Assembly (NCBI GenBank): GCA_900768515.1 | Contig: CAAGDG010000095.1 | Location: 1-26,403 of the forward strand | Direction of reading: 5' to 3' | Length of the DNA stretch: 26,403 nt | Source: Lentisphaeria bacterium | Lineage (GTDB): Bacteria; Verrucomicrobiota; Lentisphaeria; Victivallales; Victivallaceae | Shown here: positions 7,261-15,427 of the stretch, one piece after another | How the letters are laid out: each line of letters begins with the position of its first letter | Numbering within the stretch: position 1 is the stretch's first letter | Made by a program: the position numbers and the translations under genes | Notes under the pieces: generated by a model | What the model saw: the letters and a program-made list of their open reading frames with translations, nothing else | Databases searched by the model: none | What the model was told of the DNA's origin: nothing

Positions 7261-7353
7261 GTTTCGGGAGTTTCCGCACCGCCGCCCCTTTTCGGGCGCG
7301 GAATTGAAAAGGGCCGTGCCGCTCCCGATCGCGTGGAGCCGCACGGCCTTTTT
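7218..7353 (+). promoter_or_regulatory. Transcription attenuator of cimA (pause hairpin, antiterminator, terminator)
   Basis: Three mutually exclusive RNA structures can be drawn. Hairpin A pairs 7218-7230 with 7237-7249 (13 bp, one G-U, 6-nt loop) and starts eight nucleotides after the last control Ile codon. The terminator pairs 7312-7325 with 7335-7348. The antiterminator pairs 7233-7245 with 7320-7333 (11 Watson-Crick pairs and one G-U, with one bulge and one mismatch), and uses the 3' arm of A and half of the terminator. A ribosome stalled at codons 12-19 would cover the 5' arm of A, freeing the antiterminator and allowing readthrough. Without stalling, A and the terminator form. A further small hairpin, 7279-7301, lies between them. 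Confidence 0.78.
7307..7353 (+). terminator. Intrinsic terminator inside the cimA leader
   Basis: A 14-position stem (7312-7325 with 7335-7348, one C-C mismatch at 7320/7340) with a 9-nt loop is followed by TTTTT at 7349-7353, and AAAA at 7307-7310 faces the U run. It lies 42 bp upstream of the cimA ATG and downstream of the leader peptide, so it can only act as an attenuator or as the end of a short leader RNA. Confidence 0.85.
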
Positions 7354-7394
7354 GCAACTGTTTTTGAAAGAAAAGTGACGGAGAAATCAAAGAT

Positions 7395-8936
7395 ATGAAA
7401 AGCAGACAGAAACAGGACAGCTTCGTTGAAGTGATGGATACCACCCTGCGGGACGGGGAGCAGACGCCGGGCGTCTCATTCACTCCCGCGGAGAAGCTTG
7501 AAATCGCCCGGCTGCTGCTGACCCGGGTCCGGGTGGACCGGCTGGAAATCGGTTCCGCCCGAGTCTCGGAAGGGGAGCGGGAAGCGGTCCGGAACATCCT
7601 CGGCTGGGCCGAACACCGCGGCTACCTTGAGGCGATGGAGATCCTGGGCTTCATCGACGGCGGCAAATCGGTGGAGTGGGTCCGATCCGTCGGCGGCCGG
7701 GTCATCAACCTGCTGGCCAAAGGTTCCGAAAACCACTGCCGGGTGCAGCTGCGCAAAACGCCGGCGCGCCATTTCGACGACGTCGTCGCCGAAATCGAAA
7801 ACGCCGCGAAACAGGGACTCAAAATCAACCTCTATTTGGAGGACTGGTCCAATGGAATGCGCCACAGTTTCCCGTATGTCTGCGAGTTTCTGACCCGTCT
7901 CCGGGGGGCGCCGGTGGAACGGATCATGCTGCCGGATACGCTTGGAATCCTTGATCCGGTGGAGACCGCGACCTATTTTGAATGGATGCTGCACGTCAAT
8001 CCCGATCTCCGGCTCGACTTTCACGGCCACAACGACTACGGGCTGGTCACGGCGAACAGCCTGGCTGCAGTGCGCTCGGGCGCGGCCGGAGTCCACACCA
8101 CCATCAACGGGCTCGGGGAACGGACCGGCAATCAGCCGCTCTCGCAGCTGGTTACCGTGCTCAGCGACATGACCACGCGGCGGACCCGGGTCCAGGAACG
8201 CGAACTGCAGCACGCGTCGGAAATGGTCCAGCACATCTCCGGCAAGCGGTGCGCCTGGAATATGCCGGTGGTAGGTTCCGACGTCTTCACGCAAACCTGC
8301 GGCGTCCACGCCGACGGCGATAAGAAAGGAAACCTCTACGCGAATCTGCTGCTGCCGGAACGGTTCGGCCGCCACCGCAACTATGCGCTGGGAAAACTCT
8401 CCGGAAAGGCGTCGATCGACCAGAATCTCGAGGCGCTCGGCATGGATCTCACGCCCGAAGTGCGCCAGAAGGTGCTGCAGGAGGTGATCCGGCTCGGCGA
8501 CAAGAAGAAAAGTGTCGCCCCCTCCGATCTGCCTTTCATCATCGCCGGGGTGCTGCATACGCCGCTGAATTCCCGGATCCGGATCGCCGACTGCGAGATG
8601 AGCACCTGTCTGGCGTCGACGCCGAAGGCGCGGGTGGTGCTGGAGCTGGACGGGGTTTCGGCCGAGGCGACCGCCACCGGCGACGGCGGATATGACGCCT
8701 TCATGAAAGCGCTCCGCAAGTGCTTGAAAGAGTTCAAATTGACGATGCCGAAACTGCTCGACTACGAAGTGCGGATTCCGCCGGGGGGCAAAACCGACGC
8801 GCTGGTCGAGGCGACCATCACCTGGGCCAACGGCGAGAAACCGCTGGTCACCACCGGAATCGACTCCGACCAGATGGTGGCCGCCGTGCTGGCCACGGAA
8901 AAGATGCTGAATTTGATCCTTCCGGCGGGAAACTGA
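7395..8936 (+). CDS. cimA: (R)-citramalate synthase (2-isopropylmalate synthase family)
   Basis: This 513-residue enzyme condenses an alpha-keto acid with acetyl-CoA. The TIM-barrel domain has TTLRDGEQT (16-24, catalytic R19 and metal-ligand D20), the metal-binding FHGHND (209-214), NGLGERTGN (238-246) and GVHADGDKKGN with H305. A LeuA-type allosteric domain covers about 395-510, ending in LDYEVRIPPGGKTDALVE and TEKMLN. From memory, the sequence closely follows Leptospira interrogans citramalate synthase. The three residues reported there to shape the pyruvate pocket (Leu81, Leu104, Tyr144) align with L84, L107 and Y147. Citramalate leads through 2-ketobutyrate to isoleucine, which agrees with the Ile-rich leader upstream. 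Homologues are often annotated leuA, and isopropylmalate synthase activity cannot be excluded. GGAG lies 11 nt before the ATG. The downstream lipoprotein gene starts one base after its stop. Confidence 0.85.
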   Translation: MKSRQKQDSFVEVMDTTLRDGEQTPGVSFTPAEKLEIARLLLTRVRVDRLEIGSARVSEGEREAVRNILGWAEHRGYLEAMEILGFIDGGKSVEWVRSVGGRVINLLAKGSENHCRVQLRKTPARHFDDVVAEIENAAKQGLKINLYLEDWSNGMRHSFPYVCEFLTRLRGAPVERIMLPDTLGILDPVETATYFEWMLHVNPDLRLDFHGHNDYGLVTANSLAAVRSGAAGVHTTINGLGERTGNQPLSQLVTVLSDMTTRRTRVQERELQHASEMVQHISGKRCAWNMPVVGSDVFTQTCGVHADGDKKGNLYANLLLPERFGRHRNYALGKLSGKASIDQNLEALGMDLTPEVRQKVLQEVIRLGDKKKSVAPSDLPFIIAGVLHTPLNSRIRIADCEMSTCLASTPKARVVLELDGVSAEATATGDGGYDAFMKALRKCLKEFKLTMPKLLDYEVRIPPGGKTDALVEATITWANGEKPLVTTGIDSDQMVAAVLATEKMLNLILPAGN

Positions 8937-8937
8937 A

Positions 8938-10092
8938 GTGAAAAAGTTCCAATCCATCGTTCTGTATGCGTTTTCGGCATTGCTGGCCGGCTGTGCTGCG
9001 AACCTTCCGCCCCCTCCGCCGCCGACCGGACTCACTCCGGCCGTACCGGAACCCCCGGAGCCGGTCCGGGAGGAACGGGTTCCCCTCGAGACGGCGCTCC
9101 AGGCGGCCCGTGACAACTCGCTGGAGATCCGGACGGTCGAATCGCTGCAGGAACTGGCGGGGGAGTTCATGCGAAACCGGCTGCTGTTCCAGCTGCCGGG
9201 ACGGATTGCGGAAACTCGTGCCGGTTCCCCTCCGCCGGTGGAACTTCAGCTGCAATTCCTCGATCTCGCCATCAGCTACAACCACCTGCTCGGACAGAGC
9301 GGAGAAACCGATCTGCTTCCGATTCGAGCCGAACGGGAACGCCAGCTGCTGGAGTGCGAAAACGCAATGCTCTGGAGCCGTCTGGACGCGCTGCGGAAAG
9401 AGGCGGAACTGCTCCCCTCGCCCGAACTTGACCGGCAGATCTCCCGGATCCGGCTCGAACTGCGGTTCAATACAGGCTGGGACGAACGCGATCTGGACCG
9501 CTTTGATTTCGACACGCTGGAAAAACCGCGCCCCGCGCTCTTCTCGCGGGACGCGCTCCGGGAATATGCGGTACGCCAGCGCTCCGAAACCCGTCTTTAC
9601 CGCTTTCCCTCCCGATTGACGGAACGCTTTCTGGAACAGTGCGGCCATGCGCCGGAATCGGAACTCCTGCTGGCGGAAGGGCTGCTCCGGCTTCCGGGAA
9701 AACTCGAGGCGCTGCACCTGACCGACCCCGGCGCGGCGACCGCCCGGCTCAGACAGCTGGGTTCCGCGCTCGGGGTGACGCTGCAGATCGACCTGGATCT
9801 GAAGGAATTGCGCCACGCCGTTGAAGCGATGGAACACGCGCGGCTCGCAGATGCCGCAACACCCGGAAACTCCGCGGCGCAAATTGCCGCAATCCGAGCC
9901 GAACTTGCCTGGCGGCTCGCCTGGTACCGGCTGGTCTGCGATGCGGCGGCGCCGAATTTCCGATTTGCGCCGGAACATGTCGATCCGGCCGGTTCCGCGC
10001 CGCTCCCGCAGGAAACGGAGGAGCTGCTGCGGCTGCTCGCGCCGGAGAGCGCGGAGCCGGAGGTCAGTTCGACCGGTCAATCAATTCATTGA
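8938..10092 (+). CDS. Lipoprotein of unknown function, weakly TolC-like
   Basis: The 384-residue product has a lipoprotein signal: two lysines, a hydrophobic stretch and the lipobox LLAGC (15-19), so C19 should be lipidated after cleavage. A proline-rich tether (about 22-44) follows, then a long, mostly helical, Leu/Arg/Glu-rich body. VPLETALQAARDNSLEI (47-63) resembles the opening repeat of TolC-type outer-membrane factors, but the protein is shorter than that family and the resemblance covers only this segment. Residue 20 is Ala, which suggests outer-membrane sorting if E. coli rules apply. The start is GTG at 8938, one base after the cimA stop, so it is translationally coupled to cimA, an odd partner for an envelope protein. 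The 3' end overlaps the convergent HAMP-like gene by 29 bp. I do not recognise its role. Confidence 0.7.
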   Translation: MKKFQSIVLYAFSALLAGCAANLPPPPPPTGLTPAVPEPPEPVREERVPLETALQAARDNSLEIRTVESLQELAGEFMRNRLLFQLPGRIAETRAGSPPPVELQLQFLDLAISYNHLLGQSGETDLLPIRAERERQLLECENAMLWSRLDALRKEAELLPSPELDRQISRIRLELRFNTGWDERDLDRFDFDTLEKPRPALFSRDALREYAVRQRSETRLYRFPSRLTERFLEQCGHAPESELLLAEGLLRLPGKLEALHLTDPGAATARLRQLGSALGVTLQIDLDLKELRHAVEAMEHARLADAATPGNSAAQIAAIRAELAWRLAWYRLVCDAAAPNFRFAPEHVDPAGSAPLPQETEELLRLLAPESAEPEVSSTGQSIH

Positions 10093-10720
10093 CCCCGTTG
10101 AGCACATTCTGAACATCGCGGGGCAGACCCACGCCGATACAGCGGCGATGGAGATCGCCGTTGCGCCGCGCGGTCAGCACCGCATCGATCTCCTCCAGCG
10201 GAGCGACCAGATTCCGGGCCAGGCTGCGTTTGAAAAGCGTCCCGGCGACGAAAAGCATCAATGCCATAAAGACGATCGCCCAGGCGCCGGCGCTGCCGAG
10301 CTGGTCGGCACGGGCGGCGGCCTCGCTCATCGCGGTGCGGTTGGAGTCGGAAAGCCGGGTCAATGCGGCAACCGTTTTGCGGACAGCGGCACCGTCCCCG
10401 GAAAAAGCGGCAGGGTAAATTTGTTCGATCTCCCGAAGCGCGGGAGCCTCTCCCCGCTCCGTAATATTGGCGTTGGCGCGGGCCAGCGCGCCTTCGAACT
10501 GCTGGCGCAGACCCGCACGCTCTTCCGGCCCGACCGAGGAGGCGCACGCCAGAAAGCCGAGCATCTCTTCACAGGCGTAGAGAGAACGGGCGTTGCGGGA
10601 AAGAATCTCCCGAATCGCCGGCGCCATCCGGGTGAAGACCCAAATTGCGCCGAACGCCATCAGCAGATTCATACCGATCATCACCCAGGCGCCGAATTTC
10701 ATCGACTGTGCGTGAACCAT
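10064..10720 (-). CDS. Two-TM membrane protein with HAMP-like tail, no output domain
   Basis: The 218-residue protein has a short N-terminus, TM1 (about 9-30), an external helical region of about 110 residues, TM2 (about 143-163) and a C-terminal HAMP-like segment (LVAPLEEIDAVLTARRNGDL, 171-190) running nearly to the end. This is the sensor half of a chemoreceptor or histidine kinase with a four-helix-type sensing domain and no methyl-accepting or kinase module. It follows the KtrA/TrkA-like gene by 4 bp, and its GAGGAG binding site lies inside that gene's tail, so it belongs to the potassium uptake operon. It may sense osmotic or ionic state for the channel, or signal through contacts with other receptors; both are inference. 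The 3' end overlaps the convergent lipoprotein gene by 29 bp. Confidence 0.7.
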   Translation of the reverse strand: MVHAQSMKFGAWVMIGMNLLMAFGAIWVFTRMAPAIREILSRNARSLYACEEMLGFLACASSVGPEERAGLRQQFEGALARANANITERGEAPALREIEQIYPAAFSGDGAAVRKTVAALTRLSDSNRTAMSEAAARADQLGSAGAWAIVFMALMLFVAGTLFKRSLARNLVAPLEEIDAVLTARRNGDLHRRCIGVGLPRDVQNVLNGVNELIDRSN

Positions 10721-10724
10721 GGCG

Positions 10725-11384
10725 TTACACTCCTCGAATCAGGTTGGGAATCGCGCTTTCTGAAGAGACGATCAACAGTTTGTCGCCCTCCTGCAGGGGT
10801 TCGGTCGGGTTCGGCCGGATGATCTTGCCCTCCGGTCCGCGGCGGATTCCGGCGACCAGCACACTGAACCGCCGCGGCAGCTCCAGCGTCACCAGATTTT
10901 TCCCGATCATCGAAGGCTGTACGCAGATCTCGGTCAGCTGCAGATCATCTCCGATCGGGGTGTCCGCAATGATGTTCCGGAACAGCAGCCGGTTGGCGAA
11001 CCGCTTGCCGAACTCGTTCTCCGGATTGACGATCTGGTGGGCTCCGACCAGCTGCAGAATGCGCTGATGGGTCTGGTCGTTGGCACGGGCGATGACCAGC
11101 GGCGCCCCCATCTGGCGCAGCAGGGCGGTGCAGATGATCGACGCCTCCTTTGATTCATCGCCGATCGCGCAGACCACCGCATCGCGCCGGGAAGGATAGA
11201 TCCGGGCCAGTTCATTCTCATCGGTCACGTCCATCGCGATCGCTTCCGCGACAAAATTGCCCGCCTCTTCGACCAGACTGCGGTTGCGGTCAACCCCGAT
11301 CACTTCGGCGCCTTTTTCCGAAAGGGTCCGGGCCAGCGCCATGCCGAACTGGCCGAGGCCGATAATGACGATCTGCTGTGCCAT
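10725..11384 (-). CDS. Potassium channel regulatory protein, KtrA/TrkA family (RCK domains)
   Basis: This 219-residue cytoplasmic protein has a Rossmann RCK_N domain (IVIIGLGQFGMALA, with G9-X-G11-X-X-G14, and D32 at the end of beta-2) and an RCK_C domain from about residue 135 (IGDDLQLTEICVQPSMIGKNL to GDKLLIVSS). Proteins of this size form octameric rings that gate TrkH/KtrB channels in response to ATP/ADP or NAD(H). It is a single RCK_N-RCK_C unit, so KtrA-like, and not the double-length TrkA of E. coli. The upstream gene is the channel; its TGA overlaps this gene's GAGGAG, and the gap is 13 bp. Assignment of the pair as a K+ (or K+/Na+) uptake system is well supported by family and context. 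Confidence 0.92.
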   Translation of the reverse strand: MAQQIVIIGLGQFGMALARTLSEKGAEVIGVDRNRSLVEEAGNFVAEAIAMDVTDENELARIYPSRRDAVVCAIGDESKEASIICTALLRQMGAPLVIARANDQTHQRILQLVGAHQIVNPENEFGKRFANRLLFRNIIADTPIGDDLQLTEICVQPSMIGKNLVTLELPRRFSVLVAGIRRGPEGKIIRPNPTEPLQEGDKLLIVSSESAIPNLIRGV

Positions 11385-11397
11385 GGAAAAGTTCTCC

Positions 11398-13377
11398 TCA
11401 GTTTAAGGTGATTTTTGCGTTGGGGCAGCGGGACAGGCCGGATGCGGCCGTATCGTTGACCAGCATGAACAGGGTCACCGGACCGATCCTGCCGGCAAAC
11501 ATTGCGAGGATCACGATCACCTTTCCCACCGCATCAAGTTCCGCCGTTGCGCCGATGGTCAGCCCCACCGTACCCAGAGCGCTGGCAGCCTCGAAGACCA
11601 GCTTCCCCGCCGCCACCGGCTGGGTGATGACCAGCATCATCGATGTGGCCAGCAGAAGAAGAAACGCCGCCGTCACAATGGTCAGCGCCCGGTAAACCAC
11701 CGCGGTCGGAATTCTCCGGTCGGAGATGACCACCTCGCCGCGGTTGGTGATATTGGCCCAGAAGGTGACCGCCAGTACTGCGGCCGTCGTCGTTTTGATG
11801 CCTCCCGCCGTACTGCCCGGACTGCCGCCGATGAACATGAACAGCACCATCATAATCAGCGTCGGCGACGCGATTCCGCTCAGATCAACCGAATTGAATC
11901 CGGCGGTCCGGAGCGTGACCGACTGAAATGCGGCGTTGCAGAGCTTGTCGAAAAAACCGAGACCGTTCAAGGCGCCGTTCCACTCAAACACCAGAATCAG
12001 CAGTGTGCCCAGAACAATCAATACCGCAGTTGCCGAAAGCGTCAGCCGGACGGCCGCCGGCACCACCCGTCTCCGCAGCCAGGCCGGAATCAGAAGAGAT
12101 GTGGCCGGAGCGAGGCCGCCGAGCACAATCAGAACCCCCACCGTGGCAAGAATTGCCGGCGAACTCTGATAAGCGACCAGATTTTCGCTCCGAAGCGAAA
12201 AACCGGCGTTGCAGAATCCGGAAACCGCGGTGAAACACCCCTCGAAAAGCGCACGGCCGAACGGCGCGCCTCCGGCGAAAAACAGCAGCGTCAGAACCGC
12301 GGCTCCGACCGCCTCGACCAGAAATGTGAACCGGAATACCAGAGAGAGCGCGTCGAAGAGGTTGTTCTGCTCAATGTCGGTGATCGAACTCATCAGCTGT
12401 TCCTGCCGGATGCTGATTCTTCTGCCGATCGCGCCGAGAGCGACGGTCGCGATACTCATGATGCCGAGTCCTCCGAGCTGAATCAGCAGTAAAATCGCAA
12501 GCTGACCGCTGAAGGTGAAGTCCCGTCCGGTGTCAAGCACGGTCAGACCGGTCACACAAACCGCGCTGACCGCCGTGAAAACGGCGTCGATCGCCGAAAT
12601 CGGACCGGGTGCACTGCTGGCGCTCGGAACCAGCAGAAGCAGCGTCCCGCAGAATGCGAGCAGAAAAAAGGTCAGAAACATCACCCGCGCCGGATGGGTC
12701 AGCAGAAAATCCCACCAGTCACGCCGGCTCTGTTCCCGGTCCTGCAGAACCGAAACGGCGATCACTACCAGTGCTGCCCCAAAAGCAAACAGGGTTGACC
12801 CCCGGGCCAGAAGCAGCGCCATTACGCCGAGCCGGGCCAGGTGGGCGAACCAGCCGTACCGGCGGGCGTGCGGCGTACGCATTCCCCAGCGGCGGAACAA
12901 CGTCAGAACGATCACTGCGGAAAGCGCAATGCCGAGACGGAACCAGATCACTCCCGCGAGATGGACAAAAAGGGAAAGGACAATCAGCAGCACGGTCCCG
13001 ATTCCGCCTCCGAGCGCCCGGCAGCGGTCACAGGACTCCAGATCCGGCAGCGGGTTCTGCCGCAGATCCTGCAGTACAAATGCGAAATGCACCATCGCAA
13101 CCGAAGCGAGCAGCGCCGCAAAGGGATTGACCAGCAGATACGGCAGGGCGATCACAAACGAACCACAGAGAAAAAACACCCCGAGCAGCCGCGCCAGCTT
13201 GGGGTGGCGAAAGAGCTGCGCCGCGCCGACAATGCCGGCTATGACCGTGGCGATGCCGCCGAGCAGCAGAACCGGCGGCGGCTCCGCGCTCTGAAGCAGC
13301 AGCAGGGGCAGCGGCGTCAACGCCAGCCACGTTCCCTGCCAGGCCGCCCTGGTGTTATAACTGTAACTTCTCCGCAA
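11398..13377 (-). CDS. TrkH/KtrB-family potassium uptake channel with long N-terminal membrane extension
   Basis: From the TTG at 13377 the protein has 659 residues. The C-terminal 430 form a Trk/Ktr channel core of four membrane-pore-membrane repeats with filter segments VSAVCVTGL, VSGFCNAGF, SVTLRTAGF and GTVGLTIGA, each with the expected glycine. The intramembrane gate loop GGSPGSTAGGIKTTT is also present. The first 230 residues are extra: about six hydrophobic helices of unknown role, making it longer than E. coli TrkH or Bacillus KtrB. The start is uncertain. In-frame ATG 13530 and GTG 13500 lie upstream of the AT-rich -10-like region (13415-13425), have no Shine-Dalgarno and add AT-rich codons. 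TTG 13377 has GGAG 12 nt upstream; TTG 13320 is another option. It is cotranscribed with the RCK gene and the HAMP-like gene. Confidence 0.88.
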   Translation of the reverse strand: MRRSYSYNTRAAWQGTWLALTPLPLLLLQSAEPPPVLLLGGIATVIAGIVGAAQLFRHPKLARLLGVFFLCGSFVIALPYLLVNPFAALLASVAMVHFAFVLQDLRQNPLPDLESCDRCRALGGGIGTVLLIVLSLFVHLAGVIWFRLGIALSAVIVLTLFRRWGMRTPHARRYGWFAHLARLGVMALLLARGSTLFAFGAALVVIAVSVLQDREQSRRDWWDFLLTHPARVMFLTFFLLAFCGTLLLLVPSASSAPGPISAIDAVFTAVSAVCVTGLTVLDTGRDFTFSGQLAILLLIQLGGLGIMSIATVALGAIGRRISIRQEQLMSSITDIEQNNLFDALSLVFRFTFLVEAVGAAVLTLLFFAGGAPFGRALFEGCFTAVSGFCNAGFSLRSENLVAYQSSPAILATVGVLIVLGGLAPATSLLIPAWLRRRVVPAAVRLTLSATAVLIVLGTLLILVFEWNGALNGLGFFDKLCNAAFQSVTLRTAGFNSVDLSGIASPTLIMMVLFMFIGGSPGSTAGGIKTTTAAVLAVTFWANITNRGEVVISDRRIPTAVVYRALTIVTAAFLLLLATSMMLVITQPVAAGKLVFEAASALGTVGLTIGATAELDAVGKVIVILAMFAGRIGPVTLFMLVNDTAASGLSRCPNAKITLN

Positions 13378-13477
13378 AACGTACCATCTCCATCGTTGAT
13401 GCCGAATGTTGTCGGTTATAATATAGCACCGTCGTTCCCAAATTGATAGTGGACGGCCTTTTTTCTTGGCACTCCTC

Positions 13478-13506
13478 TTGCAATCCGGGAAAATCAGCAC
13501 TATTTT
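13478..13506 (+). promoter_or_regulatory. Candidate promoter of the ribokinase-family gene
   Basis: TTGCAA (13478-13483), 17 nt, TATTTT (13501-13506), followed by about 42 nt to the ATG at 13556. The same box pair with the same spacing precedes rpsO. Confidence 0.6.
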
Positions 13507-13555
13507 TGACAGGAAAATTACTGTTGTCATTCAGGAAGGAAAGGAAAAAGGTCCC

Positions 13556-14443
13556 ATGAGTTCTGCTGCAGAGATCATGAACTTCGGTTCGCTGAATTTG
13601 GATCAGGTGTTCCGGGTGCCTCATCTGGTGCGGCCTGGAGAAACGCTGGCCGCCCGTGACAGTCACACCTATCCGGGCGGGAAGGGGCTCAATCAGTCGA
13701 TCGCGCTGGCCCGGGCCGGGGTTCGCGTCGTACACGCCGGAAAAATCGGTCCGGACGGGGCGCTGCTGGAAGAGACACTCCGGGAGGCGGGAGTGGATAC
13801 GTCTCTGATCTCCCGCGCGGGTTCGGCCAGCGGCCGGGCGGTGATCCAGGTCGATGACGCCAGCCAGAACTCCATTCTGCTTTTTCCCGGCTCCAACCGG
13901 GAGATCACGCCGGAGGAAATCGACCGGGCGGTCGAGACAATGGGACCGGAGACAATGCTCCTGGTTCAGAATGAAATCAACCTGGTTCCGGAGATCATCC
14001 GCCGGGCAAAGCAGACCGGCCACCGGGTAATCTGCAACCCCGCCCCCTGCACGCCGGAGGTGGCGCGGGAGTTTCCGCTCGAAATGATCGATCTTCTGGT
14101 CGTCAACGAAGTCGAGGGAGCCGACCTCTCCGGCAAAGAGGAGCCTGATGAGATCCTCGATACGCTGACCGGCAAATTTCCGGAGATGGCGGTGCTGCTG
14201 ACCCTTGGGAGCCGCGGCGCGGTTTACGCCCGTGGCGGCGAACGCATCTCGGAACCCGCTCCGGACGTGACGGTTGTGGACACCACTGCGGCGGGAGACA
14301 CTTTCATCGGCTACTTTCTTGCGGCACGTCTCCGCGGATACCCGGTCCCGATGGCGCTCCGGTACGCGGGAACCGCATCCGGAATTGCGATCGGCCGACC
14401 CGGCGCGGCGCCGTCGATTCCGGCGGCCTCGGAGGTGTTTTAA
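13556..14443 (+). CDS. rbsK: Ribokinase-family (PfkB) sugar kinase
   Basis: This 295-residue kinase transfers phosphate from ATP to a sugar, most likely ribose. It has the sugar-binding GGKGLNQ (41-47), NPAP (161-164), VVNEVE (182-187) of the metal/phosphate site, and the anion-hole and catalytic motif DTTAAGDTF (242-250) with catalytic base D248. These are the ribokinase subtype motifs, as opposed to fructokinase. The ATG at 13556 has an AAAGG just upstream and sits downstream of the promoter at 13478-13506; a second in-frame ATG at 13577 is possible. No ribose transporter or rbsR lies nearby. The stop overlaps by 3 bp the stop of the convergent DUF1848 gene, leaving no room for a terminator between them. 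Confidence 0.88.
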   Translation: MSSAAEIMNFGSLNLDQVFRVPHLVRPGETLAARDSHTYPGGKGLNQSIALARAGVRVVHAGKIGPDGALLEETLREAGVDTSLISRAGSASGRAVIQVDDASQNSILLFPGSNREITPEEIDRAVETMGPETMLLVQNEINLVPEIIRRAKQTGHRVICNPAPCTPEVAREFPLEMIDLLVVNEVEGADLSGKEEPDEILDTLTGKFPEMAVLLTLGSRGAVYARGGERISEPAPDVTVVDTTAAGDTFIGYFLAARLRGYPVPMALRYAGTASGIAIGRPGAAPSIPAASEVF

Positions 14444-15378
14444 ACCCTCCCCGCCCCATCCGGCAGGGGTTCTCCGAAGGCGGACTCCATCCGACGTTCC
14501 GAAATCCGCATGCCGGGCTCCGGACGCCCGAGCAGCAGCGGAGAATCCGGATCGTGGAGAAACTTCAGCTCCGTCGACCGATTCGCGTAACAGTAGCGGC
14601 AACGGTGCCGGCAGCAGTGGTAGCTGCCGATGTCAACGCTGAGCGCACAGCCGCAGGCGGGACGTTGGCCGGGGTCCTTTCCGACGAGTATCCGCCTCCC
14701 GGTGATCCGTTCCAGAAGCGCGGGATCGATGCAGCCGGAAGCGGACAATCCGGTTGCCGCGGCGACCTCCGGCTCCGCGCAGAGCCGGAACTCCAGTCCG
14801 GCGGCGGCGGCGGCTTCCGCCAGTTCGAACGCGGTTTCACACTTCTCTTCCAACGAGGGGTCGCGGACGCCGAAAGCGGCCAGTTCCGTTCGGATTTTCC
14901 GGTAGAAGTCGAGAAAGCTGACCACGACCCGGCGGGTGGATCCGGCCAGTTCCCCGGCGATCATTCGGAATTCGCGCAAATGGCGTCTCCGCTCCAGTTG
15001 CGGAGTGAAGATCAGCGGGTCGAACCGCCAGACCGCCTGTTCCGGGGAGAGACGGCGGGCCAGCTCCCGAAAAAGGGCGATCCGGTCCTTCCGGGGAGGC
15101 ACCCCCGGTTCCAGTTCCGGCGGGCAGTCGGTGATCGTATAGTGAAAAAGAACCGGAATGCCGGTCCGCTCAATCCGGTCGAACCTCTGCAATAGCGGTC
15201 CCGGATTCTTGCTCCAGAAAACGAAGGCGTCGACCGCCCCGGCGTCGAGCCGGACATGGCTGACCTGCCTGGGATTGACCGGGTTCGGCAGCAACATTTC
15301 GCCGGCCTCCAGCCGGCGGCAGAACCATTCGCTGAAAAAGGCCGGCAGGTCGGTCCGCCGGCTGGCGCTCACAATCAC
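14440..15378 (-). CDS. DUF1848 family protein (cysteine-rich, radical-SAM-like motif)
   Basis: This 312-residue protein matches the DUF1848 family in the N-terminal SASRRTDLPAF, NPVNPRQVS, FVFWSKNP, the central WRFDPLIFTP, VVSFLDFY, and the C-terminal cysteine block CGCALSVDIGSYHCC followed by RHRCRYCYAN. The latter gives Cys-X3-Cys-X2-Cys plus CGC, suited to an iron-sulfur cluster, though here it lies near the C-terminus. No reaction is established for the family as far as I know. The start is GTG at 15378, six nucleotides after GGGAGG; the TTG two codons earlier abuts that site and is unlikely. It follows the Ord-like dehydrogenase gene by 49 bp on the same strand. Confidence 0.82.
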   Translation of the reverse strand: MIVSASRRTDLPAFFSEWFCRRLEAGEMLLPNPVNPRQVSHVRLDAGAVDAFVFWSKNPGPLLQRFDRIERTGIPVLFHYTITDCPPELEPGVPPRKDRIALFRELARRLSPEQAVWRFDPLIFTPQLERRRHLREFRMIAGELAGSTRRVVVSFLDFYRKIRTELAAFGVRDPSLEEKCETAFELAEAAAAAGLEFRLCAEPEVAAATGLSASGCIDPALLERITGRRILVGKDPGQRPACGCALSVDIGSYHCCRHRCRYCYANRSTELKFLHDPDSPLLLGRPEPGMRISERRMESAFGEPLPDGAGRV

Positions 15379-15427
15379 CGTCAACCTCCCTTTGTTCCGG
15401 CGAAGCGGTGCGGCAGCGCTCTGCTGT

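Noticed and set aside
13430..13462. CCGTC/GACGG arms followed by TTTTTT upstream of the ribokinase gene, as a possible second attenuator
   Set aside because: The stem has only five pairs with an 18-nt loop, there is no leader peptide with control codons, and the better promoter (13478-13506) lies downstream of it.
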